Source: Struthio camelus
Lineage: Eukaryota; Chordata; Aves; Struthioniformes; Struthionidae
Direction of reading: 5' to 3'
Length of the DNA: 64,000 bases
Assembly (NCBI RefSeq): GCF_040807025.1
Contig: NC_090942.1
Coordinates: forward strand, 43,850,911 to 43,914,910
Below the pieces are notes generated by a model that had not been told where the DNA came from, ran no database searches, and saw nothing but the letters and a program-made list of their open reading frames with translations. Shown here piece by piece: positions 25,101 through 32,319 of this stretch. Each line of letters begins with the position of its first letter. The stretch's first letter is position 1. Both the position numbers and the translations under genes were made by a program.

Positions 25101-28100
25101 AGTAAATTGAAAATTCTAGAAAGCACCAGTGTTTGTAAACAGCTGGAGAACTGACTCAGAAAGCAGATTTCAAAATGGCAGCATTACCAAGCAGTAAAGA
25201 CACTTATGAATATTACGCACTTACAACTCTTGTTTAATATGATTAGAAGAGCATCCAGACCCAAGGAAAGGCAGACCTTGAATGTACTATGTAAGGAAGA
25301 TGTCTTTTAAAGGCCCTTCTGTAAGAGGTACCCCAGGTGACCAGAGTTACCCCATTTGTGCAGATATACATACCAAGAATTGAAGCCACTTCATCCAAAG
25401 AAATAGTAGTTTTTTCTGTTGACAATGGGTAACTTGGATATCGAGCTAGAAACTTTTGGCACAAGAGTCCTAAGCTTTTCTGTTTTCTGCTGGGCCTCTG
25501 CTTTTCAAATTCATCAACCGTGCTGTCGTCTACCATATCATACTGTTAAAAAATAAATGTTATCCCTTTAGTGCAGAGCTTTAGAAGCAAGGTGTAGCCA
25601 AGCGAGGCATATTTCAGATGTTAGCAATATTCAAGCTCAGACTTTCTAATAAGGAGGAAAAAAAAAAAAATTGGGCTTCCTAGAAGCACAGAGCACCTAG
25701 GTGACATCCTTTTGCTGGCAAGCTCAGTTTAATCTAGTGTCCAACACAAGAGATCTCTACAGGAAAAGTCTTTATCTACCAGCTCATAAAGTAATGGGTA
25801 TGCATCAGGAAACAAAACAGGTAAGATCAAACACCCAGAACTAGCAGATGGTAAGATCCTACTTAGAAGGAGTATTTCTTTTTGAGACAGCGAGGAGGGA
25901 TACTCCCTCACACATCTCTGGATTTTATAAGTCAGAAGACGTACAAACCATCAAAGATCTCCTGCAAAACCTCTTTTGGTAAATTTCACTGTCCCCTGGA
26001 GCGGCTCTATAGCTTTAAGAAGATGGGTGTGATGCTAATTACGAGACTATAAAAGGCACCACCAAGTCTCTGAACCTTAACCTAAGTCAAGCTGTCAACT
26101 TAAAGGAACTCTGCAGGATGGCCTGAATAAGGCCTTTCAGCCTCTGCTAAAAACTGAGGCCAGAAACATGTAAAGAGGTATGTTTAGCACACAAGACTCA
26201 GAAAAGGAGAACGGCTGAGAAAGTATTTGCACTGGTAATTTGAGGGCTTTGCTTCTGTATGAAAAGAAAAAAAAAATAAGAAAAAAGTTGAGTGGTAGTT
26301 GCTGAAACTAAAGTTCCCATGCTTGTAAGATCTTACCTGCTCCTTCCTGACTATGACTGAGTAACCTCGCAGCAGGCTATTGCTCTGACTGAACTCTGAT
26401 GCATATATGGTAAGGAAATATCAATATTCTTTAAGGCTTATACATACTTACAAGACCATTTTCTTGTATTTTGTAAGTTAACTTTCTGTGTGGAGAATAT
26501 TATCTTACAGTTATATTCCCTAGAAAATACATGAGCTCTTTATAGTAGCTACCCTAAGAATACTACATGATCTTAGTATGCACTTTTGTTATAGTTGGCT
26601 TGGAATGTAATATAACTAACCTTTAATAGTAAGTATTTTTACTAGCTGGAATTATCTTCAGATAACTGTTTGCTCTTTTATGATGATCTTAAGAGAAGAA
26701 TTCTCCAGACTATAATCACTGTAAATGCTGTAAAATCTATACTTGGAGACAGGACCTGTACCTATCAAATGACATTCCTCAGCAGGAAGACCCCAGAACC
26801 AGCTTCCTCTCACTGTCATCACTGGGGAACAACAGTCTATGGGAAATAATTCAATAAAGGGAAAGCAGTGGTTAGAGCAAAAGGAAAAAGAAAATTGAGG
26901 GAAGAAAACTGTAATAAGGCTTCATTACAGTTGAGGAATTAATCTTCCCCATGCCTAGGGAGCAGGGAAGACTTCTTAAAGAACGAACAGGGACCAGCCC
27001 TCCACTGCTTGACTCTCGGAAGGTAAAAATCTTTATAACGCTTCACCATGCTGCCTGATTGCTAGTTTTGGAGCTGGGAGGAGGGTGATGGTTTAACTGC
27101 TTTGCCTGACTGTTGTGCACAAAGACTGCAAAAGTACAATAAAAAAATATGCCCACACTCATCTAATTGCTCTGAAAATGGTTATGCTGTGGCTAACCAG
27201 ACTGCCTGCCTGTTTACAAGTGATCTGGCAGTCTTTTTTAATGTGGCTGGAAAACAGCTTCAGAAGTACTTAGGGTAGGGAAAACTACCACATTTACGCT
27301 CTACTTCCTTCTCCATCCTTCCTGATCACTAATCTTCAGGCTTTCCATCTCTCTAATTATTACTTTTAAGACAGCTACCTTAAGTCTTTGAAAGGCTCTG
27401 CTAGTGCTGGATGGGCAACTGTCATTAGGAATACGCAATTCTCCACAAGGGAGCAAAGGGCCCAGTGGGAAGAAAACTGAAGCACTATTAAAATTAAAGA
27501 AGCTGATTAAAAACAGCCGTTCAGCCTGATCAGCAAAATCGCATAGAGGGTCTGAGTCCTGACTGAATACAAGCTAACTGTGTTCTGAGTCTCACCTGTA
27601 AACAATCAGACATGTCATTCTGCTCATTGTTTTCTATAGGTCTGAAGAGCTCTTTCTTCTTTTCCCTGTCCCTCATGTCAGGGCTAGCAGCACTAACAAG
27701 CATCTTCAGGTTAGCAGTGGGGGTCCAGGGGTCAGGCTGAGGTCTGTCAATGAGCTTAACAGGTGTAATTGGATTTCTTTCTGGGGTGCAGCCTTTTTGC
27801 TTTGATAGATCAACTGGTTCATTTTTAATGGGAGTCTTCGGGGCCATCCGGGATCGATCAAATAGGTTTTCCTATGAAGAAGAAAAGGTCGTTTAGACAC
27901 AACAGGAAAGAAAACAGTACAACAATCAATTTCTTTGCTCTTCTGAAGGTAATCTTAGTGACTCATGCCACAGTACTCATGGCTATATTTAGCACAACTC
28001 TTCTGCCTTTGTCAGAAGCAGTAAAATATTCTATATGGTAGCGCACTGGAGGCAGTGTGTATGAGATACTGCCCTGAACTACAGAAGCTGAGGTCAAGCA

Positions 28101-31100
28101 GTTAAACTTGCAGCCTATCAATCAGACTTCTAAATTCTGCCTGTTACTATATGCCAGTAGTGCCCATAAGCATAAATCACTAAATGGGATTAAAACCAAA
28201 ATAATGCATTGGTCACATTGCACTTAGCAAGAAAACATGCTGTTCTGCTTTCATGCACTCCCCAATGAAAAGCTGTGCTGAAGATCCAGCTCAGACTTTC
28301 GCAAAATGCCAAACTAAAATGAACTTATCATCTGCAAGCGAAACAAACTTTGCAGCTGTGTTATCTGCTGCTCAGAACAGTGGAAAAAAGTCTCCCTGAG
28401 AGTATACCTTGACTACAGCTAAGAGCTACTAGGAAGGAGAAGTCTAGTGATTCATCAGCTGATTTTTATCATTCTTTAAATAAAGCTCAACTGTCTCCAT
28501 TCCCTAGCTGCAATTAAAACTTTTCTTACTCTTTGGGTCCTACAGCAAGGCTACCCTCTATCCCTTTTCTCTTACTGCAAAAATTCTCATTACAGGTCAA
28601 CAGCTAATCTAAATGGAGTGGTTCAAGAAAGTACCAATGGTATCCTTTAATTTGCAGAGATCCTTCTTTTAAACCTGAGTTACTACTTCACACCAGGGAT
28701 TGCCTTTCTGTTTGCATTAACAGGCTGAAGACTAAAAGAAGCAGAAGACAGAATGCCAGACTAGTTTTCTTTGCAAGATATTGAGAACTGAAACAGAGGT
28801 ATTCTGGACCTGGGACAGAGCAGCACTTGCAGAAATGCCCATGCAGAAAGCTGTATTTCTTCTTTCCCCAGGGAAAAAGTGTTTCGCCTTTAGGCAGCCC
28901 AGTTATCAGCTAAAATCCTCCTTAGCCTACAAACAGGGCGTTGTCTTTTTCAAACTCCAGATAATATTTTTCATTGGTTTATAGGTTTAGTTCCTTGGAA
29001 TTATTGTGTATGATAAAGTGAGAGATAGAAAGTGAAGCAGACAGAATATCAACAGAATGCTACCAGAGCTTATAACTTGCTGGAATTGAGTGAAGCCTTT
29101 GCAACAAGGTTGTTTAGGAGCAAACTCTTAAACTACAGACCAGGCTTGAAGTTGCTGGCTCTTCAGTCTAGCTGTGTTTTTTCTGGTGTTAGTCTCAAAC
29201 TGATCAACTCATCTTTTTCAGACTAACATTACTACTTAATTTCCTTCAAAATGGGCTGAGTTTTAAATCTAACATGATAACTTTGAGACTGGATACTGTT
29301 ATGCATGTTTTTTTTTTTTACACTGAAAAAAGTCAAGCATAAGAAATGGAATAGTTGCCTGAAAGAAAATGTTAAGTTACTACAGGTTTGCTGTAAGAAC
29401 TCTAAGTTAAGTAAAACCTTGGTGTTTATTTACAGCAATTCAGCTGTAACTAGCTGATATTTAGAGTCACCTATTCAAGTATCTATATCACCTTATCAGG
29501 TACATTGTAGCTGGAAAGGAGAAACAGGTTTATTACTAAGTGAAGGAAGCTTCTACTAGGAGTAGTTGCGTAACAATCAATCTGGGAATGAGGTTAGCAC
29601 ATCAAGAATACTTTGCTTTGAGCACTGATAAAGAACACTTCTGCATATGTTCTCCTACAGCTTACCCAAAAGCATGTAAAAGGGTACATGTTACAATTAA
29701 CAGCTAGCCAGTTATGACTTACTACACTATGACAAATAGGAGTCAATCTAGAGGCCACAGTACTTTTTGGAATATATGTTCACATAGCACTGGCACTCAA
29801 TACATTCTTGCAATTTCACATTTGGCAGTGAATCAGAGTTTCTCCATTACAGATTAAATGCTACCTTCCTGTAAAGTTCTTGTTTATTATAGCTGATACT
29901 AGCAGAACTGTAATGAAGGTGCTGGAACAACCAGCACTTCTATTACTTCAAATTTGCAGAAACATGAAAACATCACAATAAAATAGTGCCACTATTATGA
30001 CGAGCAGAGATCTACTATCAACTTCAAAATCTTGATTTCTTCTTTAATGTCATTAACTGCCTATTAACTTAAACCCTTCTACCTTTTCCTTCCCCTCCCC
30101 CTGTTCTTTCAGTGGCCTACACTGCTCCATGAGCTCCTCACTGTATTCATGACACTGCAAGGGCAATTGGGAAAAAGTCTGTGATTCACCTTGATCTAAA
30201 GGGAGATGGCTTACAAGAGGAAAGCAGAGGCTGGCCCAATAAGCTTAGCATGTAAACGGGAATTGAAACAAATCTTTGAATCTGGCCTGTCAACAGCCAA
30301 GAAAGCTGTCTGATCTTGGGTGGACTTGGACCAAGCATGAGGCAGGTCATGAACCAGGTCTAGTTCAGGAGCAATGTATGCCTGAGCCTAAATATTCTCT
30401 CTCGGGGCTGGAAGAGGATGGCAAGTTAGCTACTCCTCATTGAGCAGCAATTTAGTTTATCAGCTTGGGAACACCACCATATTAACGAGGCCACACTCTT
30501 CCAAGCCAGAAGGCAAGCCTAGCAGGCATCTCCGTTAGCCCCGGCTGATATGCTCAAAGTGCTGCTAAATAACGGGACTATACTATTTTAAGGTGATTTA
30601 AGGCCTGGCGTTAGTTAGCTTTTTGAATGTGAAAGTCTGTACACAAACCTCCACCTTACCAAACTGTAGCTACTGGGGTGCTTGCAATAAGCTAGCCAAT
30701 TTTATGTACTACCTGAAAACTAAAAACGATTTCCTTGGGAATAACCCCAGAATGTAATCACTCCTCTTACTGACAACTGTAACGTGACTCAGGTTTGTTT
30801 TACCCGGCTGTCTTTTAGCCTTAACGGTAGCACCAGGCTCTTCTAAGCTCAAGCCGGAGCCAGGTAAGAAGCCTCATCCCTTGCTCTGAGCCTACAAACC
30901 CATATAGCAGGGGCTGGCCAAGGTGAAGCAGCTGCGCAGCAGCATCCCTAGCAAAGCTGTCCTGCGTGAGGGGGACGTGACGGGGGGGGGAGGGGGGGAA
31001 AATGAGGACATGACCCTGGGTGGGGGTTAACCCACCTCCAAAGCCCCTCGACTTGCCCTCGGCGGCTCGGGGCCTCCGGCCTCCCCTCGCACAGAGGACG

Positions 31101-31425
31101 AGGGACAACGTGGCTGCAGCCCAGCGCCGCGGCCGGGCTCCCTTTCTACCGCCGGGGACGGTCCCCTGGTTTCGGGCTGCCCTCGCGGCTCTCTCGCCGG
31201 GCGCGCGGGGGGCCGTTAAACGGCCAAGCCCGGAGAGCCGCCGCGCCGCGGAGAGGGAGGGAGGGAGGCAGGCGGCGAGCGCCCCGCACCGCCCCGCACC
31301 GCCCCGCGATCCCCCCGCGCCCCGCTCACCTTCTGCGCCGCGGCCGCGGCTGCCCCGTCCGCGCGGCCCCGCCGCGCCGGCCGCCCGCCCGCCAGGTCCC
31401 GCAGCGACAAGCAGCTCACCTCCAT
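13018..31425 (-). CDS. E2F7: E2F7, atypical E2F transcriptional repressor (12 coding exons, 936 aa predicted)
   Basis: E2F7 is a nuclear repressor. It binds E2F sites as a homodimer or with E2F8, without a DP partner, and shuts down G1/S genes in S-G2. The join on the minus strand is 31425-31330, 27871-27596, 25542-25374, 22916-22632, 22016-21858, 20833-20696, 19867-19673, 19028-18944, 18149-17609, 16726-16456, 14955-14537, 13194-13018 (2811 nt). Every junction has GT/AG and the phases agree. Visible parts: KEN at residues 32-34, PVDLS at 51-55, DNA-binding domain 1 at about 143-212 (RRRIYD 184-189), domain 2 at about 281-367 (RRLYD 332-336), second KEN at 720-722, and C-terminal FFKTPGSL at 897-904. 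Human E2F7 is 911 residues with the same order. E2F8 is excluded by [31 protein letters not shown] and the extended C-terminus. No frame break was seen. The start codon rests on similarity to the human N-terminus. Confidence 0.96.
14537..14955 (-). CDS. E2F7: E2F7 coding exon 11 (residues 739-878)
   Basis: The acceptor is TTTGGTTTAG|GATTAAGC and the donor CAGCAG|GTGAGTAA, entering in phase 1 and leaving in phase 0. It encodes [12 protein letters not shown], then [16 protein letters not shown] (human LPSFSVPCMVLPSPPL), [11 protein letters not shown], and [16 protein letters not shown] (human SPVYVGHPVSVVKLHQ). Without splicing at this donor the frame would stop after five more codons. Confidence 0.95.
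16456..16726 (-). CDS. E2F7: E2F7 coding exon 10 (residues 649-739; second KEN motif)
   Basis: The acceptor is TTTTGCTTAG|AAGCCC and the donor GCTG|GTAAGG, entering in phase 0 and leaving in phase 1. It encodes an acidic, Ser/Thr-rich segment, then [12 protein letters not shown] (KEN at residues 720-722; human has SKENEST here). It ends [13 protein letters not shown], matching human SLLQYLCVQSPAG. Confidence 0.92.
17609..18149 (-). CDS. E2F7: E2F7 coding exon 9 (residues 468-648; large C-terminal regulatory exon)
   Basis: The acceptor is a long T tract followed by TTTAG|GAATAAAG. The donor is CCCGAG|GTAAAG, leaving in phase 0. Conserved landmarks are [12 protein letters not shown] (human ASLFMLYGSLQE), [12 protein letters not shown] (human DEPATKRQSREY) and PLSLVVPE (human PLSLVMP). 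The rest is Pro/Ser-rich and probably disordered. Confidence 0.94.
18944..19028 (-). CDS. E2F7: E2F7 coding exon 8 (residues 440-468; short exon)
   Basis: The acceptor is GTTCTTTCAG|CATGTATTG and the donor AACAG|GTAAGT; it enters in phase 1 and leaves in phase 2. It encodes [16 protein letters not shown], which aligns with human IGSLAAVYRQKIEDN. At 85 nt it could only be found by phase and homology. Confidence 0.88.
19673..19867 (-). CDS. E2F7: E2F7 coding exon 7 (residues 375-440; variable segment after domain 2)
   Basis: The acceptor is TATATACCTTCAG|ATGAGC and the donor CAAG|GTAACT, phase 1 to phase 1. The reading was made from the minus strand by phase continuity. The exon encodes a weakly conserved region with a cluster of cysteines (384, 395, 398, 401, 420; core [10 protein letters not shown]). 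[12 protein letters not shown] and [12 protein letters not shown] follow, aligning with human KLARHGSFNTVQ and QRKVNSEPSSP. TKRKV may be a nuclear localisation signal. Confidence 0.9.
20696..20833 (-). CDS. E2F7: E2F7 coding exon 6 (residues 329-375; recognition helix of DNA-binding domain 2)
   Basis: The acceptor is CTTGTTAG|CAAAGG and the donor GACAG|GTAACT, phase 1 to phase 1. It encodes [20 protein letters not shown] and then [19 protein letters not shown]. These are the second RRLYD recognition helix and the wing that close domain 2. This second domain is the diagnostic feature separating atypical E2F7/E2F8 from E2F1-6. Confidence 0.97.
21858..22016 (-). CDS. E2F7: E2F7 coding exon 5 (residues 276-329; first half of DNA-binding domain 2)
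   Basis: The acceptor is TTTGTAACACAG|CATCTG and the donor AAAA|GTAAGA, phase 1 to phase 1. It encodes [20 protein letters not shown] and then [25 protein letters not shown]. This is nearly identical to human E2F7 and forms the first helices of the second winged-helix domain. Confidence 0.96.
22632..22916 (-). CDS. E2F7: E2F7 coding exon 4 (residues 181-276; recognition helix of domain 1 and linker)
   Basis: The acceptor is CTTAAAACAG|GAGTTG and the donor TCTG|GTAAG, phase 1 to phase 1. It encodes [20 protein letters not shown], which contains the DNA-contacting RRIYD motif, then [11 protein letters not shown]. The acidic, Gln-rich linker that follows (about residues 213-276) separates the two DNA-binding domains. 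It includes FGERKKE and [10 protein letters not shown], both close to human E2F7. Residue 209 is Cys where human E2F7 has Gly. Confidence 0.95.
22917..27595 (-). other. E2F7: E2F7 introns flanking coding exon 3
   Basis: The introns are 25543-27595 and 22917-25373. Both have good splice signals and contain no recognisable gene or transposon. T-rich polypyrimidine tracts precede the acceptors. Short A/T homopolymers, such as the T18 near 24213, are the only repeats noticed. Confidence 0.85.
25374..25542 (-). CDS. E2F7: E2F7 coding exon 3 (residues 125-181; first half of DNA-binding domain 1)
   Basis: The acceptor is TTTTTTAACAG|TATGAT and the donor CTTG|GTATGT, so the exon enters in phase 0 and leaves in phase 1. 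It encodes [28 protein letters not shown] and the following helix up to [10 protein letters not shown]. This is the N-terminal half of the first winged-helix E2F domain. The recognition helix is in the next exon. Confidence 0.96.
27596..27871 (-). CDS. E2F7: E2F7 coding exon 2 (residues 33-124; KEN end, CtBP motif)
   Basis: The acceptor is TTCATAG|GAAAAC and the donor CAG|GTGAG, both phase 0. The exon begins [19 protein letters not shown], so the junction with exon 1 gives QKENLF with a KEN box. NEPVDLSKQ follows (PVDLS at residues 51-55, the PxDLS motif that binds the CtBP corepressor). Next comes the block [17 protein letters not shown] (residues 80-96), shared by E2F7 and E2F8, and a charged [10 protein letters not shown] segment just upstream of the first DNA-binding domain. 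Confidence 0.95.
30982..30998 (+). repeat. G9-A-G7 run in the first large intron
   Basis: Two long G-runs separated by one A lie near the 5' end of the 3.46 kb intron between coding exons 1 and 2. They could form a quadruplex on the plus (non-template) side. No function can be read from sequence. Confidence 0.6.
31279..31308. repeat. GC-rich 10-bp tandem repeat
   Basis: GCCCCGCACC is repeated at 31281-31290 and 31291-31300, with a partial third copy after it. It is in the intron just downstream of coding exon 1, preceded by GGGA repeats. Confidence 0.7.
31330..31425 (-). CDS. E2F7: E2F7 coding exon 1 (residues 1-32)
   Basis: The exon starts [11 protein letters not shown], clearly related to the human E2F7 start MEVNCLTLKDL. 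It then runs into an Arg/Ala-rich stretch with six alanines and ends AQK. The donor is AAG|GTGAGC, phase 0. The reading frame stays open for about 101 codons upstream on unspliced DNA (to 31728), so the start was chosen by family similarity rather than by an upstream stop. The ATG has G at +4 but C at -3. The exon lies inside the CpG island, and its alanine-rich part differs strongly from mammals. Confidence 0.88.
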
Positions 31426-31620
31426 CTGCAACGCGCGCCAACGGCGCAAGCGAGAAAGCGCTTTTAACCCACCTCGTTTAAAATAAATAAATAAAAAATT
31501 AAAAGAAATTACACCCACCCACCCACCTCCCCCGCCCCGGAGCCGGCCCTCCTCGCCCCCGAGGGGCTGCGGCGGGCGGAGGTGGTGGTGGTGGGGGGGG
31601 GCGGCCGCGGCGCCCCTCAC

Positions 31621-31690
31621 CTGCGCGGCCGGGCCCGGCGCCGGGGCGCTGCCGCCCGCCCGCCGCTCCCACCAGGCGCTAAAGCCCCCG
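31621..31690 (-). other. E2F7: Probable non-coding first exon of E2F7 (5' end approximate)
   Basis: On the minus strand GCCGCGCAG|GTGAGGGG gives a strong donor after 31621. GCGCGTTGCAG directly before the ATG gives an acceptor. Together they define a 195-bp 5' UTR intron (31426-31620) with an AT-rich interior, unlike its GC-rich flanks. Human E2F7 has 13 exons, and 12 coding exons plus this one gives the same count. The transcription start is estimated at about 31650-31700, one usual spacing below the CCAAT boxes. The alternative is an unspliced leader. Confidence 0.5.
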
Positions 31691-31724
31691 TTCTGGCGCC
31701 CTGAGACATCGCTGTACGCGCCGG

Positions 31725-31776
31725 CCAATCAGGCGCGGCCCGCCGGGGAGCCCTGGCCGCCCGGCCGGCCAATCAG
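31725..31776. promoter_or_regulatory. Pair of CCAAT boxes (NF-Y type)
   Basis: GGCCAATCAG occurs twice, with CCAATCAG at 31725-31732 and 31769-31776, 44 bp apart. Paired CCAAT boxes with E2F sites and no TATA box are typical of cell-cycle promoters. Their position predicts a transcription start near 31650-31700 on the minus strand. Confidence 0.65.
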
Positions 31777-31874
31777 AGCGCGGCGAGGCGAAGCGGCGCG
31801 GGACGACACTCCCGCCCGCGCGGGGCCGCTTCGCTCCTTTTCTGCGCGCGGACGCCGCCGGCCCGCCCTTCCCG

Positions 31875-31892
31875 CCCCCCCCCCCCCCCCCC
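31875..31892. repeat. C18 homopolymer in the promoter island
   Basis: An uninterrupted run of 18 cytosines sits within the CpG island. Its length may vary or be mis-sequenced. Confidence 0.85.
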
Positions 31893-31939
31893 GCCCCGCG
31901 CCGCCTCAGCTCAGCCCGCCGCGCGGGCTCGCGCCGGCC

Positions 31940-31956
31940 GTTGGCGGGCGGGAAAC
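31940..31956. promoter_or_regulatory. Overlapping E2F-type sites upstream of E2F7
   Basis: GTTGGCGGGCGGGAAAC contains GGCGGGAAA (31947-31955; reverse complement TTTCCCGCC, a textbook E2F site). It overlaps TTGGCGGG (31941-31948). Weaker E2F-like matches nearer the presumed start are TTCTGGCGCC (31691-31700) and GGCGCTAAA (31675-31683). Mammalian E2F7 is a known E2F1 target, so these sites fit cell-cycle induction and possible self-repression. Binding itself is inferred. Confidence 0.6.
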
Positions 31957-31990
31957 GGTCGCCCGCGGGCGAGCGGGGAGCAGATGGGGC

Positions 31991-32043
31991 GGGGGGGGGG
32001 GGACAATTCCTGAGGGGAGAGGTCGGGGCGGGGGCGGGGGGGG
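31991..32043 (+). repeat. G-run cluster with G-quadruplex potential
   Basis: A G12 run (31991-32002) is followed by G4-C-G5-C-G8 (32025-32043) on the plus strand. The runs and short loops meet the usual quadruplex pattern. The cluster lies upstream of the presumed E2F7 start. Confidence 0.6.
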
Positions 32044-32319
32044 ATCCCTGCGGTCGGGTCTTCGCGTCTCGTGCGGGAGGAAGGGCTGAGGGAGCGTGAC
32101 GCGAGGTCACCGGTTAACGGAAAAATAAGATTCTGGTGGGTTGGTGACTCTGTCTGTGGAAAAGCGGCAGCCCGGGCTGCCTGGGTTTGCTCGCTCACCG
32201 CCCCGAAGCGCGGGTGCGGGCAGGCCTCGGGGTGCAGCGTGGGGCCGCCGCTGCTGCTCTTGTCGGTGATGCTGCGTGGGGGGCTGCGGGGCCGCGGCCC
32301 CTCTCGCCGTGCCCTTGTT

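Larger units (their letters stand above)
27872..31329 (-). other. E2F7: E2F7 first large intron (3.46 kb)
   Basis: The first roughly 300 bp are GC-rich CpG-island sequence; the rest is AT-rich with no recognisable gene or repeat. The longest open frames here are short and lack family similarity. An intronic enhancer is possible but not visible. Confidence 0.85.
31020..32310. promoter_or_regulatory. E2F7: CpG-island promoter of E2F7
   Basis: This dense CG-rich block is surrounded by AT-rich DNA and spans coding exon 1, the likely first exon and about 600 bp upstream. No TATA box is apparent. It holds two CCAAT boxes, several E2F-like sites and long homopolymeric G/C runs. The island extends well beyond the presumed start on the upstream side, so a divergent transcript is possible, but nothing here identifies one. 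Confidence 0.85.

Noticed and set aside
31020..31481. 153-codon plus-strand frame opposite E2F7 exon 1
   Set aside because: Antisense shadow of a GC-rich exon and promoter; stop codons are rare in such sequence.
31679..32110. 143-codon minus-strand frame upstream of E2F7
   Set aside because: It lies in the CpG island, is Pro/Arg/Gly-rich through base composition, overlaps other frames on both strands, and has no homology I recognise.
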